A stretch of DNA of 64,000 nt from Shewanella nanhaiensis (GCF_019457885.1 NZ_JAHZST010000002.1:186001-250000), one strand, 5' to 3'. Counted from the first letter of the stretch, positions 1-10,929 are shown. The notes: generated from the letters alone by a model not told the origin. Made by a program: numbers and translations.

Positions 1-97
1 GGTATAACAAGCTACCAACTTGATGAAAAATTGAAATAATTTGTTCCATATTAGGGTCCATTAACAAAAAATCGAGTTAAGAATAAGCGGAGTAAGT

Positions 98-1024
98 ATG
101 AGACACAAGTTGCTATTACTAACCAGTAAAAATGAACGCTATAGGGAGTTGCTAGCTTCTTGCCATCTTCCTGACATCGTTTTACTTGGTGACGAACCTA
201 GTAGCATTTTAGAGGCTAATGTTTGGCTGGCTGAACCAGCATTGGCAGCCCCACTACTTCCTCACGCTAATAACTTAACTTGGATGCAATCGACCATGGC
301 TGGAGTCGATGCCCTAGTCAAACCTCGCCAGCGAAAAGATTACCAACTCACAAATGTTAGAGGGATATTCGGCCCATTGATGAGCGAATACCTTTTTGGG
401 TACCTACTAGCGCACCAACGTGAACATCAAAAATATAAAACCCAGCAAGCTGAAAAAATCTGGCTTCCCGGTAGCTTTAAAACTCTGCAAGGTCAAAATC
501 TGCTACTTTTAGGAACAGGAAATATAGCAAAACACTTAGCCCAAACAGCAAAACACTTTGGAATGCACGTCACAGGAATAAACCGCGGGGCCAAACCAAC
601 CAAAGGGTTTGATAAAGTTGATACGCTAGCCAATATCTCACAACACCTCGCGCAAGCAGATGCTGTGGCCAGCATTTTACCTAGTACCCCCCAAACAAGA
701 GGGGCTCTCAATGCTGAGCTGCTCTCTATGATGAAACCTGGTGCTATCTTTTTTAACTTAGGCCGTGGCGATGTGTTAGATCTTGATGCACTCTACATGC
801 AGTTAATAGAGAACAGTGACCAACATGCTATTTTAGACGTGTTCAATCAGGAGCCTTTACCAAAAGAGCACCCAATCTGGACACTGGATAATGTGATTAT
901 TACCCCACATATCGCCGCACCTAGTTTTCCAGAGCAGGTAGTAGAGATATTTTCAAATAACTACCACAAGCTACTGCAGGGAGAGCAGCTCACTCATGCA
1001 GTAAATTTTGCTCGAGGCTATTAA
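98..1024 (+). CDS. D-2-hydroxyacid dehydrogenase (glyoxylate/hydroxypyruvate reductase-like)
   Basis: NAD(P)-dependent 2-hydroxyacid dehydrogenase of 308 residues, cytosolic. The Rossmann nucleotide-binding glycine motif GTGNIA is at residues 139-144, and the catalytic triad of the family is in place: Arg223 in GRGD, Glu252 in NQEPLP and His271 in TPHIAAP. An Arg two residues after the second strand (INRG, about 163) favours NADP over NAD. Family resemblance is to GhrA-type glyoxylate/hydroxypyruvate reductases, but the substrate cannot be read from sequence. A GGAG ribosome site precedes the ATG. It stands alone and converges on the chemoreceptor gene. Confidence 0.85.
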   Translation: MRHKLLLLTSKNERYRELLASCHLPDIVLLGDEPSSILEANVWLAEPALAAPLLPHANNLTWMQSTMAGVDALVKPRQRKDYQLTNVRGIFGPLMSEYLFGYLLAHQREHQKYKTQQAEKIWLPGSFKTLQGQNLLLLGTGNIAKHLAQTAKHFGMHVTGINRGAKPTKGFDKVDTLANISQHLAQADAVASILPSTPQTRGALNAELLSMMKPGAIFFNLGRGDVLDLDALYMQLIENSDQHAILDVFNQEPLPKEHPIWTLDNVIITPHIAAPSFPEQVVEIFSNNYHKLLQGEQLTHAVNFARGY

Positions 1025-1168
1025 GCACAAACTACAAAACTGATATTCGCCGTATAGAAAAGGACGACTAGCGGCAAATAACACTCTTAAACGATTTCCC
1101 CCTCACATGCACCTCCTTCCTTGAGTCTCATACTGTAATATCTTTAAGGTTTTAGACCACTAACTTTA

Positions 1169-1194
1169 TAAAAAAGGAAGCCTAAGCCTCCCTT
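1169..1194 (-). terminator. Rho-independent terminator of the chemoreceptor gene
   Basis: On the minus strand a nine-base-pair stem (AAGGGAGGC / GGCTTCCTT, one wobble and one mismatch, loop TTA) is followed by a run of T residues, just after the chemoreceptor stop codon. Confidence 0.6.
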
Positions 1195-1214
1195 ATCTGT
1201 TTATACTAACGGTG

Positions 1215-2795
1215 CTATAAAGCTTGCTTCTGACTCCGTTTAAGGAACTGCTCTACCAAGGCCTTCTGCGAGTTAATATTGGTCACCACAACATGATTTA
1301 AACCTATCATCTCATCACCTAAATCATTGGATGAGCCATTGAGTTGAGAGATATTAACCATACTCCGATTCACCTCATTAGAGACGCTTGACTGCTCCTC
1401 AACGGCACTGGCGATATGGTGAGTCATATCTGAAATAGAGACAATAGCCTCTTTTATTGTCCTCAATGCATTACCCGCTTGAGCCGCTTGGTCAACACAT
1501 TGTGAAGCTGAATCTGCACCTTGATGCATACTCTGCACAGCTTTTGCCGTTCCCTGCTGCAGCAGGTTAATCATATTTTGAATCTCAGTCGTTGAATCAT
1601 GGGTTCGTTTGGCTAACGCTCGCACCTCATCCGCAACAACAGCAAAACCTCGACCTTGCTCACCAGCCCTTGCAGCCTCAATAGCAGCATTTAATGCAAG
1701 TAGATTAGTTTGCTCTGCGATACTTTGGATCACATCTAAAACGGTACCAATCCCTTTACTCTGCTCCTCTAGGTCTTTAATCACTAATGATGTTTCTGTG
1801 AGCTGGGAAGACATTAACTCTATTGAAGATATGGTCTGAGTCACAATTGCATCACCAGCATTTGCTTCATCAGAAGCAGATTGAGATGAGTTAGCAGCAT
1901 CGGAGCAATTTGAAGCCATATCTCCTAAGGTTGCGGTCATCTCTTGCATAGCCGTTGCAACCTGTTCAACCTCACGGGTTAAGGAGTCACTATTATTTTT
2001 CACCTCCTCCCCTTTTGTCACTGATTCTGTTGCTTTACATGCAGACTGTTCACAAGAGTCTAAAGCGCGGCCAAGCATGGCTTTCATCTCAGATGACTGC
2101 ATTCGCAGCGCCAATTCAATTTGGGCTATATCATCAGTGTGACCTGTATATAGATAGGACATTAACGGGCTAGAGTAGATCGCCTTACAGTGAGCAACAA
2201 TAGCCTTATATCTTACCAATAGCATGTTCAAACCAACTAGTAACACAACAGCCGTCACAGCAAAAAGAGCCATTGCTAGTAAACCAGACTGTATTGCAAC
2301 ATATAGCATTGGTAAAAGTGCGATAACTGACAGCGCCATAATTTTATTTGGCAAACTCATAACACGCTTCAGTTTAGCAACACTTCCCTTCTCATTTAGC
2401 TCTTTATAGGACTCTTCGGCCCTATCTATCTGCTCAGATGTAGGTTTAGTTCGAACAGACTGGTACTCCACCACCTTCCCGCCTTCAGAGATAGGAGTAA
2501 CAAATGCATCAACCCAATAATGATCACCATTGGCACAACGGTTTTTCACCATCCCCTTCCATGGGTGCCCGCCTTTAATGGTCGTCCAAAGATCTTCAAA
2601 TGCCGCGGGTGGCATATCTGGGTGGCGCACCATATTATGGGGTTCACCCACCATTTTATCTAATTGGTAACCAGCAACATTACAAAATGAAGGATTTGCA
2701 TACTTAATTATGCTGCTGGTATCTGTCGTCGAAAGCAGTATCCAATCAGCTGGATAATCATAATTTTTCTGAGTGACGGGTAAATTTTGTCTCAT
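1215..2795 (-). CDS. Aer-like PAS-domain methyl-accepting chemotaxis protein
   Basis: Chemoreceptor of 526 residues. The N-terminal PAS domain (about 20-115) carries the Aer hallmark motifs [11 protein letters not shown] and NGDHYWV, which in E. coli Aer belong to an FAD-binding redox sensor for aerotaxis. A hydrophobic membrane segment (about 150-190) follows, with no periplasmic domain. The C-terminal half is the cytoplasmic signalling coiled coil; its tip, [20 protein letters not shown], is the highly conserved CheA/CheW-contacting hairpin. Inferred role: intracellular redox or energy taxis, signalling to CheA. It is monocistronic. Shewanella genomes typically carry many such receptors, so orthology to E. 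coli aer is not claimed. Confidence 0.9.
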   Translation of the reverse strand: MRQNLPVTQKNYDYPADWILLSTTDTSSIIKYANPSFCNVAGYQLDKMVGEPHNMVRHPDMPPAAFEDLWTTIKGGHPWKGMVKNRCANGDHYWVDAFVTPISEGGKVVEYQSVRTKPTSEQIDRAEESYKELNEKGSVAKLKRVMSLPNKIMALSVIALLPMLYVAIQSGLLAMALFAVTAVVLLVGLNMLLVRYKAIVAHCKAIYSSPLMSYLYTGHTDDIAQIELALRMQSSEMKAMLGRALDSCEQSACKATESVTKGEEVKNNSDSLTREVEQVATAMQEMTATLGDMASNCSDAANSSQSASDEANAGDAIVTQTISSIELMSSQLTETSLVIKDLEEQSKGIGTVLDVIQSIAEQTNLLALNAAIEAARAGEQGRGFAVVADEVRALAKRTHDSTTEIQNMINLLQQGTAKAVQSMHQGADSASQCVDQAAQAGNALRTIKEAIVSISDMTHHIASAVEEQSSVSNEVNRSMVNISQLNGSSNDLGDEMIGLNHVVVTNINSQKALVEQFLKRSQKQAL

Positions 2796-3019
2796 GCCAT
2801 GACTCCACTAAAATAGTGTTCTTTTTAATCATTTACCCGTCAGAGTAGCTGCTATGAGTAGAAAAAACGACACCCAAGGCCAAATTCATACTAAAAAACA
2901 ATTTATTTCGCTACAAACAGGTCTAAGTTCAACTTTTTGCTATTAAATAAATATAGCTCACACTTTTTAATAACGACTGACTAGTTTTTTGTTTTTAATA
3001 ATAATCAGCAGTTATTAGC

Positions 3020-3038
3020 ATTGAGAATCGTTTTCATT
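3020..3038 (+). promoter_or_regulatory. Candidate Fur box upstream of bfd
   Basis: ATTGAGAAT-C-GTTTTCATT is an imperfect 9-1-9 inverted repeat (six of nine arm positions pair) that resembles the Fur consensus GATAATGAT-A-ATCATTATC. It lies 37 bases before the bfd start. Iron-repressed bfd is well known in gammaproteobacteria, which supports the reading. Confidence 0.6.
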
Positions 3039-3074
3039 TATACTCACATTAATCCAAATTGCAGGTTTAATTAA

Positions 3075-3266
3075 ATGTACGTTTGTCTTTGCCATGCTGT
3101 AACCGATACTCAGATCAAAGAAGCTGTTAGCCAAGGTGACATCTCTCTCAATGATGTAAAAAAGCGCTTAGGTGTAGGCGATCAATGTGGTAAATGCGTA
3201 AAAATGGCAACTCAGATAATTCAAAGACAACTGGATGTTGAACCTAACTATTATGAAGTTGCCTAA
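3075..3266 (+). CDS. bfd: Bacterioferritin-associated ferredoxin
   Basis: Small [2Fe-2S] ferredoxin of 63 residues that, in the characterised family, reduces the ferric core of bacterioferritin so that stored iron can be released. The four cluster ligands show the Bfd spacing CxC...CxxC at Cys4, Cys6, Cys38 and Cys41. Length is typical. A candidate Fur box lies just upstream, consistent with induction during iron starvation. No bfr gene is adjacent in this window. The gene is followed by a strong hairpin shared with parC. Confidence 0.92.
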   Translation: MYVCLCHAVTDTQIKEAVSQGDISLNDVKKRLGVGDQCGKCVKMATQIIQRQLDVEPNYYEVA

Positions 3267-3296
3267 TGATTATGAAGCAGCCTAGTTAACAGAAAT

Positions 3297-3325
3297 AAAA
3301 AAAGCTGCGTATAGCAGCTTTTTTT
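3297..3325. terminator. Bidirectional terminator between bfd and parC
   Basis: AAAAAGCTGC, loop GTATA, GCAGCTTTTT: a perfect stem bordered by A residues on the left and T residues on the right, so it can serve both convergent genes. Confidence 0.85.
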
Positions 3326-3346
3326 ATGTCTAACATTGATAAATCA

Positions 3347-5620
3347 TTACTCAACGATGGTTTGTGTGCCTTCACCGAGCTCCACACTATCAACACGCTG
3401 TAACCCTCTTGGAAGCTTAGCACCACGTCTGCCTCGCTCACCTCTGTAGTGTTCAAGGTCGCTCGGCTTAAGGGTGAGTTTTCGCTTACCAGCCCAAAGA
3501 GTCACACTGGTATCTTCTGGCACAACATAGAGATGAATTAAGAGCTCCTCACGCGCTTTAGCACGCTCACCAGGAATGCCAATAATCTTATTGCCTTTAC
3601 CTTTAGATAGCTGTGGCAGTGCTTCCATAGAAAACAGCAGCATTCGCCCTTCGTTAGTAATAGCCAAAATAGACTCAGATCTTGACCTATCGACCAGCTT
3701 AGGTGAAATCACTTTTGAATTAGCAGGTAAGGTCAATAGCGCCTTGCCAGCTTTATTCCTTGAGATCATATCTTTGTAGGAGCCGACAAAACCATAACCG
3801 GCATCAGAAGCCAATAGGTAATATTTATCTTCATCGCCCAGCAACACATGTTCCATGATCTCACCAGGAGAGAGATTAAATCGAGTTGTAATTGGCTCTC
3901 CCTGACTTCTAGCCGATGGCAAGGTATGTGTTTCAGTTGCAAATGCACGACCAGTGGAGCCAATAAAGACACTCGGTTGATTACTCCGACCAGTGGCTGA
4001 ACACAGGAAGCTATCACCCGCTTTATAGGACAAGGCTTTAGCATCTATATCATGCCCCTTAGCACAGCGAACCCAACCCTTCTCAGACAGAACGACGGTA
4101 ACAGCCTCAACGGGTGCAAGTTCATGCTCAGTTAACGCCTTGGACTCACTTCGCTCAATTAAGGGTGAACGTCTATCATCACCATAAGTTTCGGCATCTT
4201 GCTTCAACTCTTTCTTAATCAAAGTCTTCATTCTTCTATCAGAGCTTAACAGCAGCTGTAACTTATCACGCTCAGCTTCAAGTTCGCTCTGCTCAGTTTT
4301 AATCTTAAACTCTTCTAGCTTGGCTAAATGACGTAGTTTAAGATCCAAAATGGCGTCGGCTTGCTTATCAGATAAGTTATACCGCGACATCAATTCAGCT
4401 TTAGGATCTTCCTCATAACGGATGATCTCAATCACTTCATCAATATTCAAAAATGCAATCATTAACGCATCAAGAATATGTAACCTTGCGAGTATCTTAT
4501 CAAGTCGATATTGAACTCGGCGAGTGACCGTTTGAAAGCGGTACTCCAACCATTCATTCAATATCTGCAGTAGCCCCTTAACTTGAGGACGGCCGTTTAA
4601 ACCAAGAATATTCAGGTTAACTCGGAAGGATTTCTCCAGATCTGTGGTTGCAAACAGGTGAGCCATCACTTGGTCACAATCTATACGATTAGAGCGAGGA
4701 ACGATGACGATGCGAACAGGGCTTTCATGATCTGACTCATCCCTAAGGTCAACAACCATAGGAAGCTTTTTAGCCTGCATTTGAGCGGCAATCTGCTCTA
4801 GTATCTTTCCGCCACTGGCCTGATGCGGAAGTGCTGTTATCACAATCTCGCCATTCTCAACCGCATAAACTGCACGGGCCTTTATCGAGCCACGCCCAGT
4901 GGTATAGATTTTAACAATATCGGCAGCAGGTGTGATGATCTCAGCTTCAGTTGGATAATCAGGCCCAGGAACATGCTCCATAATTTCAGCAAGCTCGGCT
5001 TTGGGATTATCCAAAAGCTCAATACAAGCAGACACCAACTCTCGGGTGTTATGGGGTGGCACATCAGTTGCCATACCCACAGCAATACCGGTAATACCGT
5101 TGAGCAAAATATGAGGTAAACGGGATGGAAGGACTAAAGGTTCCTTCATCGTACCGTCAAAATTCACGCCCCAATCAACTGTCCCCTGACCTAACTCGCT
5201 GAGTAAAACCTCAGAAAACTTAGATAAACGAGCTTCGGTATAACGCATTGCGGCGAAAGATTTAGGATCATCCGGCGCCCCCCAGTTACCTTGACCATCA
5301 ACTAAAGGGTAACGATAGGAGAATGGCTGTGCCATCAACACCATAGCTTCATAACAAGCACTATCACCGTGAGGATGATATTTACCCAATACATCACCAA
5401 CGGTACGAGCTGACTTCTTATGCTTTGACTGTGCAGTTAACCCTAACTCACTCATCGCATAGATTATTCGACGTTGAACTGGCTTAAGGCCATCACCAAT
5501 ATGGGGTAAAGCTCGATCCATGATGACGTACATGGAGTAGTTTAGGTATGCATCTTCCGTGAAGCGGCGCATCGGCATCTGCTCAACACCATCAAGACTT
5601 AAATCTATCGCATCACTCAT
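3347..5620 (-). CDS. parC: DNA topoisomerase IV subunit A
   Basis: Type IIA topoisomerase subunit of 757 residues that cuts and rejoins DNA and decatenates sister chromosomes as a ParC2ParE2 tetramer. The active-site tyrosine is Tyr127 in [10 protein letters not shown]. The quinolone-resistance region [13 protein letters not shown] holds Ser87 and Glu91, equivalent to E. coli Ser80 and Glu84, so it is of the sensitive wild-type form. The C-terminal third is the beta-pinwheel wrapping domain. The start overlaps the preceding gene stop by one base (TAATG), so translation is probably coupled. ParE is encoded two genes upstream on the same strand. Confidence 0.97.
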   Translation of the reverse strand: MSDAIDLSLDGVEQMPMRRFTEDAYLNYSMYVIMDRALPHIGDGLKPVQRRIIYAMSELGLTAQSKHKKSARTVGDVLGKYHPHGDSACYEAMVLMAQPFSYRYPLVDGQGNWGAPDDPKSFAAMRYTEARLSKFSEVLLSELGQGTVDWGVNFDGTMKEPLVLPSRLPHILLNGITGIAVGMATDVPPHNTRELVSACIELLDNPKAELAEIMEHVPGPDYPTEAEIITPAADIVKIYTTGRGSIKARAVYAVENGEIVITALPHQASGGKILEQIAAQMQAKKLPMVVDLRDESDHESPVRIVIVPRSNRIDCDQVMAHLFATTDLEKSFRVNLNILGLNGRPQVKGLLQILNEWLEYRFQTVTRRVQYRLDKILARLHILDALMIAFLNIDEVIEIIRYEEDPKAELMSRYNLSDKQADAILDLKLRHLAKLEEFKIKTEQSELEAERDKLQLLLSSDRRMKTLIKKELKQDAETYGDDRRSPLIERSESKALTEHELAPVEAVTVVLSEKGWVRCAKGHDIDAKALSYKAGDSFLCSATGRSNQPSVFIGSTGRAFATETHTLPSARSQGEPITTRFNLSPGEIMEHVLLGDEDKYYLLASDAGYGFVGSYKDMISRNKAGKALLTLPANSKVISPKLVDRSRSESILAITNEGRMLLFSMEALPQLSKGKGNKIIGIPGERAKAREELLIHLYVVPEDTSVTLWAGKRKLTLKPSDLEHYRGERGRRGAKLPRGLQRVDSVELGEGTQTIVE

Positions 5621-6780
5621 TATTCATTATCCTGTTCTGGCTCAGGTTCACTCTTTTCATTGATAGTTTCTTTATAATACAAACGATAGATGTTGCCTTT
5701 CAGATCATCTGAAATATACATAGCGCCATCAGGGGCGGTTAATACCGAGTAAGGTCTAGCGACTGGAAACTCTCCATCTAAAAAGCTAACAACTGGACTT
5801 CGTTTGATGACTTTATTGTTCTCAATTTCCAGCATTACGACTTGGTAGCCAATTTTACTGGATCGGTTCCAAGAACCATTTTCCGCCACAAACATCTGAT
5901 TATGGTATCTAGGCGGGAACTGCTCACCACGGTAAAAATGTAGTCCCATGGGAGCGACATGAGCAGGCAACTCATAATTAGGTAAAGTGATCTTTAGGTT
6001 TTTGGGTTTCTCATAAGCAGGTTCAAGTACAGATTTGGCGTGTAGGTAGGGAAAGCCATAATGGCCGCCTACAGCTTCAACGCGATTGATCTCATCTGGC
6101 GGTAACCTGTCTCCCATCCAATCTCTACCGAGATCGGCAAACCATAAACTTTGATCTTGAGGAGACCAATCGAAACCGGTGACGTTACGGATCCCAGAAG
6201 CTATCTGTTCACTGCTACCAGTTTCTATATCGATAGCAATAATGCTACCAAAAGGGTCTTCAGCTTCACAGACGTTACAGGGCGCCCCTATAGAGACATA
6301 CAAACGCCCATCAGGTCCAAAGTTTAACGCTCTATGGCTCTTGTTTGTCTTACCAGGCAAGCGGTCATACACCTCCTTGCCACGCCCAGGACGTCTCAAA
6401 CGGTTTTCGATATCTTTAAAACGTATGATCCGCTCATCTACTGCGGCATAAAGATCGCCATTATAAAATGCGATCGCTTCGGGGTTATCTAAGCCTTTTG
6501 CTACCACATAACGTTTATCAACCCGGCCATCTTGATTACTGTCAACTAGCGCAAGTATGGTCCCTTTCTTATGGGAACCAACAAACAGCGTACCTTTATC
6601 ACCTAACGCCATCTGTTTAGCATCACCGAGATCCGATGCATAGAGTGTGAGACCAAAGCCTTTAGATACCGTAATCATCTTAGGCTGCGAAGCGGCTTGT
6701 ACCGACAGGCTAAAAAGCCCTGAGACACAAGCCCAAAACATGCAGATCCATTTGTGATTCTTTGTCTGATTCAACAACAT
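5620..6780 (-). CDS. Exported soluble glucose/sorbosone dehydrogenase-like beta-propeller protein
   Basis: 386 residues with an N-terminal signal peptide (about 1-29, ending SVQAA). The rest has the repeated blade pattern of the PQQ-dependent glucose/sorbosone dehydrogenase superfamily: [58 protein letters not shown] and [16 protein letters not shown]. Inferred role is a periplasmic PQQ or sugar-aldehyde dehydrogenase; substrate and cofactor are not established. A CNVC pair sits near residue 166. The gene lies between parE and parC and its stop overlaps the parC start (TAATG), so it is co-transcribed with topoisomerase IV although no functional link is known. The C-terminus is Glu/Pro-rich. 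Confidence 0.8.
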   Translation of the reverse strand: MLLNQTKNHKWICMFWACVSGLFSLSVQAASQPKMITVSKGFGLTLYASDLGDAKQMALGDKGTLFVGSHKKGTILALVDSNQDGRVDKRYVVAKGLDNPEAIAFYNGDLYAAVDERIIRFKDIENRLRRPGRGKEVYDRLPGKTNKSHRALNFGPDGRLYVSIGAPCNVCEAEDPFGSIIAIDIETGSSEQIASGIRNVTGFDWSPQDQSLWFADLGRDWMGDRLPPDEINRVEAVGGHYGFPYLHAKSVLEPAYEKPKNLKITLPNYELPAHVAPMGLHFYRGEQFPPRYHNQMFVAENGSWNRSSKIGYQVVMLEIENNKVIKRSPVVSFLDGEFPVARPYSVLTAPDGAMYISDDLKGNIYRLYYKETINEKSEPEPEQDNE

Positions 6781-6831
6781 TATTATTATAAAGCCTACTT
6801 AAATATAGATTGGCATATAAGCTAACTTGGT

Positions 6832-8718
6832 CTAAAAGTCTGCCAAATCACCCTTAGTTTCTAACCAGGTTTTTCTATCTCCAGAACGCTTCTTAGCAAG
6901 CAGCATATCCATTACTGCCATTGTATCTTCTACATCGTCAATCGTTAACTGAACGAGTCTACGGGTATTAGGATCCATGGTAGTCTCTCTTAACTGAAGA
7001 GGATTCATCTCACCTAGCCCTTTAAATCGGGTAACCTGAACCTTGCCTTTCTTCTTTTCAGCCGTAATACGGTCTAAAATGCCATCCCTCTCCGCCTCAT
7101 CCAGTGCATAAAAAACCTCTTTACCCACATCAACACGGAACAGTGGTGGCATAGCAACATAAACATGACCATGCTCAACCAGCACCTTATAATGCTTCAT
7201 AAATAGTGCGCACAGCAAGGTAGCAATATGCAGCCCATCGGAATCAGCATCCGCTAATATACATATTTTACCGTATCTAAGCTCGGAAATATCTTCACAA
7301 TCTGGATCGCAGCCTATTGCCACAGAGATATCATGAACCTCTTGCGACGCTAACACTTGGCTTGCGTCCACCTCCCAAGTGTTTAAGATCTTACCACGAA
7401 GGGGCATAATTGCCTGAAATTCACGATCTCGCGCCTGTTTTGCACTTCCGCCAGCAGAGTCCCCCTCCACAAGGAAAAGCTCCCCACGCATAGGATCTTG
7501 ACCACTACAATCGGTCAGTTTACCCGGTAGTGCTGGACCAGATGTTACCTTCTTTCGCGCAACCTTTTTAGCAGACTTTAAACGCTTCTGAGCGTTGTTG
7601 ATACACATCTCAGCGAGGGCTGCGGCTTGGTCTGTATGGGTGTTTAACCACAAACTAAAGGCGTCTCTTACAATACCCGATACAAATGCTGCACTTTGAC
7701 GGCTCGAAAGCTTCTCTTTAGTTTGGCCTGCAAATTGCGGATCTTGCATCTTCACCGACAAGATAAAGCTACTACGATCCCAAATATCTTCAGGGGTTAA
7801 CTTTATGCCCCTAGGGATAAGGTTGCGAAACTCACAGAACTCACGCATCGAGTCCAATAAGCCCTGCCTGAAACCATTAACATGGGTGCCACCTAGAGGC
7901 GTAGGGATCAGGTTGACATAACTCTCATTGAGATAATCACCACCCTCTGGTAACCAAGTAATTGCCCAATCAACCGCTTCTTGATTCCCCTTCATCGAGC
8001 CAACAAAAGGATCTTCAGGTAGCATCAAGGAGTCTTTTACCGAGGAGATAAGGTAATCGGTCAGGCCACTCTCATAATGCCACTCTGTTGTCTCATCGGT
8101 CTGTTTATTGACAAACTTAATCTTAAGCCCAGGACATAATACTGCCTTGGCTCTTAACAGATAGGTCAGCTTGGGAATAGAGAAATTGGCGGAATCGAAA
8201 TAGCTAGGGGTAGGCCAAAAGTGCACTCGAGTACCTGTATTACGTCGGCCACAGGTTCCGGTCTCTGTCAGATCTTCAACCTTATCACCATGCTCAAAAG
8301 CCATATCATAAACAAGGCCGTTTCGGCGTACAGTTATCTCAACTCGGTTAGATAAGGCGTTAACGACTGAGATACCGACACCATGTAAACCACCAGAAAA
8401 CTGGTAATTGTCGTTAGAGAACTTTCCGCCAGCATGGAGTTTGGTTAAGATAAGTTCGACACCTGGGATCCCCTCTTCAGGGTGGATATCGATAGGCATA
8501 CCACGACCATCATCGATAACCTCAAGAGAGTTATCTTTATGCAAAATAACATCAATTTTAGTTGCATGCCCCGCCAGAGCTTCATCGACACTGTTATCAA
8601 TAACCTCTTGTCCTAAATGGTTCGGACGCGTGGTGTCGGTATACATACCAGGGCGGCGTTTTACAGGATCCAGTCCATTAAGGACTTCAATTGCATCAGA
8701 GGTATATTGATTTGTCAT
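6832..8718 (-). CDS. parE: DNA topoisomerase IV subunit B
   Basis: ATPase subunit of topoisomerase IV, 628 residues from the second ATG (TNQYTSDAIEVL), which aligns with the E. coli ParE start; the upstream ATG would add only MCA. The GHKL ATPase domain shows DDGRGMP and GGLHGVG. The TOPRIM domain shows EGDSAGGSAKQARD and the metal-binding DADSDGLHI. The C-terminus matches ParE rather than GyrB (no GyrB insertion). The stop lies 51 bases before the sorbosone-dehydrogenase-like gene, in the same operon as parC. Confidence 0.97.
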   Translation of the reverse strand: MTNQYTSDAIEVLNGLDPVKRRPGMYTDTTRPNHLGQEVIDNSVDEALAGHATKIDVILHKDNSLEVIDDGRGMPIDIHPEEGIPGVELILTKLHAGGKFSNDNYQFSGGLHGVGISVVNALSNRVEITVRRNGLVYDMAFEHGDKVEDLTETGTCGRRNTGTRVHFWPTPSYFDSANFSIPKLTYLLRAKAVLCPGLKIKFVNKQTDETTEWHYESGLTDYLISSVKDSLMLPEDPFVGSMKGNQEAVDWAITWLPEGGDYLNESYVNLIPTPLGGTHVNGFRQGLLDSMREFCEFRNLIPRGIKLTPEDIWDRSSFILSVKMQDPQFAGQTKEKLSSRQSAAFVSGIVRDAFSLWLNTHTDQAAALAEMCINNAQKRLKSAKKVARKKVTSGPALPGKLTDCSGQDPMRGELFLVEGDSAGGSAKQARDREFQAIMPLRGKILNTWEVDASQVLASQEVHDISVAIGCDPDCEDISELRYGKICILADADSDGLHIATLLCALFMKHYKVLVEHGHVYVAMPPLFRVDVGKEVFYALDEAERDGILDRITAEKKKGKVQVTRFKGLGEMNPLQLRETTMDPNTRRLVQLTIDDVEDTMAVMDMLLAKKRSGDRKTWLETKGDLADF

Positions 8719-8766
8719 GGCACACATATTTTATAGTTATTAAGGCCATGTTGCGGCCCTGTATGG

Positions 8767-9345
8767 TTATTTGTCAAGAAACAGAAACTGACAGATCCTT
8801 TTCAACTTCTTATCATAGCCAACAAAGCTATGGTCACCGCCAGCCTCAAGTAGTAGTTGGCAACAGTGATATTTCTGAACGGCTTGTCGATAATCAAGCA
8901 CTTCGTCACCCGATTGTAGTAACACTAAAAATCGATCAGGATTTAAAATAGCTTCTGTATTAAATGCTTTTACATCATCTTTATGCTGCGCAACCACTTG
9001 ATAATGTTCGTCTGTATAGGGGTTATGTTGAGGCCCTATAAATTCATCAAACAGTTCAAACGGTTTTACTGCTGGATTAACCAGTACTGCTCGGCCACCA
9101 TACTTCTCAACTAAGTAACTGGCATAGTAACCACCAAGAGATGAGCCAATAAAATTCAGCGTCTCACCTTGTGCTAATGCTGACTCTACGATCGATGATA
9201 ATAGTGTCACGCCATCAGTTGGGTCTGGAGGTAGTTGAGGCTGATGGAAAGTGATATCAGGGTAAAACTCAGCCATAAACTGGGCAGTCATGAGCCCCTT
9301 TTCCGATAAAGGGGAGCTATTAAACCCATGGATATAAAGCAGCAT
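8767..9345 (-). CDS. yqiA: YqiA-family alpha/beta-hydrolase (esterase)
   Basis: 192-residue alpha/beta-hydrolase. The nucleophile elbow GSSLGG, the acid in GDEVLD and the histidine in GGDHSF form the expected Ser-Asp-His triad, and HGFNSSP near the N-terminus forms the oxyanion region. E. coli YqiA, also just upstream of parE, has esterase activity on short acyl substrates; the physiological substrate is unknown. It lies 48 bases upstream of parE in the same direction. A 239-base gap separates it from cpdA, so it may have its own promoter. Confidence 0.85.
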   Translation of the reverse strand: MLLYIHGFNSSPLSEKGLMTAQFMAEFYPDITFHQPQLPPDPTDGVTLLSSIVESALAQGETLNFIGSSLGGYYASYLVEKYGGRAVLVNPAVKPFELFDEFIGPQHNPYTDEHYQVVAQHKDDVKAFNTEAILNPDRFLVLLQSGDEVLDYRQAVQKYHCCQLLLEAGGDHSFVGYDKKLKRICQFLFLDK

Positions 9346-9584
9346 AGTTCCTCATATATAAGATTATGCAAACACCCTATAATCTTAAGGTATCAATTTA
9401 ATTGAATTTCAAAACTCATAAAACAATCGATTGAATGCTAACACTTGCTAGGGGTTCTACCAAGTACAATGGCCGAAATATGTCACTTAGAGCCATTATA
9501 TCGCTCAATTTGCCTTAAGTTAACGTCTGTTTAGCGCAAGCGAAAAATAACTCCTGTTAGCAAAGGCTACAAAACTTGAGTTAT

Positions 9585-10424
9585 CTAATACCCGCTGGCA
9601 CTTTTATCCGGAGAGAAAAGCTCACCAGGAACTCGGTATACATTCGTTAAGATATTGCCGTCGGCTTTAAGTTCAAGCAGACGATAGCCTGGCTGAACGG
9701 CATCCAATGCAAAATAGGAAGATTTAGGTTTGAACTGAATGCAAGTTGAGGGTGTAGCCATCAACTTTATCGGGCCGTGCAGCCCAAGGTATTCTTGATC
9801 TATCTGTTGATGTACATGCCCCCATAGCAAACCTTTAACTTGCGGGATCTTAGCAACCAACTCAAGAAACTCACTACCGTTACTCATCCAGTGCTGATCT
9901 AACCAAGCACAACCGACGAGAATAGGATTATGATGCATAGCAAGCAAGATATGACGCTCTGGTTGATCCTCTGCGGCGGCTTTAATAAGCTCAAACTCCG
10001 CATCAGACATGTAACCACCTGGCTTACCACGAACAGTTGAATCCAGCATAATAACCTGCCAGCTGCCAACTAAAATACGTCTGTGACCAAAAATCTTAGG
10101 CCCCTGCATATTCAACCGCATGATCCTTGGATCATCATGATTTCCAGGCAGGTAGTGACAAGGTAAGCCCAGAGGAGAGATCGCTTTAACGAAGTTATGG
10201 TATGACGCTGCCGAGTAATCTTGACTAATATCGCCAGATGCCAACATAAAATCCGCAGGATAGTGAACAGCATCAATCGTATTTAGAACCGCATGCAAAC
10301 TCTGGGCTGTATTGACACCTAATAGCTGCGCATCATGATCGGCAAACAGATGTGGATCCGTAACTTGTACGATCTTCACGCTAGCTTCAACATCAATGGA
10401 ATAAGAGATAGCCTCTTCTAACAC
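9585..10424 (-). CDS. cpdA: 3',5'-cyclic AMP phosphodiesterase
   Basis: Class III cyclic-nucleotide phosphodiesterase of 279 residues in the calcineurin-like metallophosphoesterase fold. Metal ligands are visible in the canonical order: TDPHLFADHD, GDISQD, GNHDD, HHNP and GHVHQ. Similarity to E. coli CpdA runs to the C-terminus (ATPSTCIQFKP, PGYRLLEL). It hydrolyses cAMP to AMP and so dampens CRP signalling, which in Shewanella governs much anaerobic respiration. The start is GTG, nine bases after the yqiB stop. It sits in the nudF-yqiB-cpdA order known from enterics. Confidence 0.93.
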   Translation of the reverse strand: MLEEAISYSIDVEASVKIVQVTDPHLFADHDAQLLGVNTAQSLHAVLNTIDAVHYPADFMLASGDISQDYSAASYHNFVKAISPLGLPCHYLPGNHDDPRIMRLNMQGPKIFGHRRILVGSWQVIMLDSTVRGKPGGYMSDAEFELIKAAAEDQPERHILLAMHHNPILVGCAWLDQHWMSNGSEFLELVAKIPQVKGLLWGHVHQQIDQEYLGLHGPIKLMATPSTCIQFKPKSSYFALDAVQPGYRLLELKADGNILTNVYRVPGELFSPDKSASGY

Positions 10425-10433
10425 ATTCTAACC

Positions 10434-10895
10434 CTAAGATTCTGACAGACAAATGGCGCTCATATGGCCACCTATCTTTAATAACTCTTCTAGAAAAGCA
10501 TTCACTTGATACTTTTCGTCTCGATGGTACATACGTATATTTGGATAATCATATACTGGACTTAACTGAGAAATCTGTCGACTAGTTAACACTTCTGCTA
10601 ATTTAGCATCATGATAAACACGAACTGATACGCAAGGTGAATGAATATAATCAGATTGACCTACGCACCTAGAGATCTCAATAAGCTGGGTATAACTAGT
10701 ATTTTCGAGCAATCGTACATTCAGACAACCAATATCCTCTTCAACCACCCAAGCATCTCCTTGGCTAGCATCACTAGGTAACCACCTTAAGATATGGAAA
10801 TAATTTCGACCACAAAGTGATAAAAACTTATTAATATCAGGTTGGTACCTCTTAGTATTTAAATATCCATTAAGAGGACGTGCTAGCTTACTCAC
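10434..10895 (-). CDS. yqiB: DUF1249 protein YqiB
   Basis: 153 residues of the DUF1249 family, whose function is unknown. The protein contains the recognisable family segments NYFHILRWLP and VYHDAKLAEV, and no signal peptide or membrane segment. The start is GTG with AAGGAA a few bases upstream. It lies between nudF and cpdA, the same placement as in E. coli, which supports orthology by synteny more than by any biochemical motif. Confidence 0.85.
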   Translation of the reverse strand: MSKLARPLNGYLNTKRYQPDINKFLSLCGRNYFHILRWLPSDASQGDAWVVEEDIGCLNVRLLENTSYTQLIEISRCVGQSDYIHSPCVSVRVYHDAKLAEVLTSRQISQLSPVYDYPNIRMYHRDEKYQVNAFLEELLKIGGHMSAICLSES

Positions 10896-10929
10896 TACTA
10901 GTTCCTTCGATACGACAAAAGTTTCAGGG

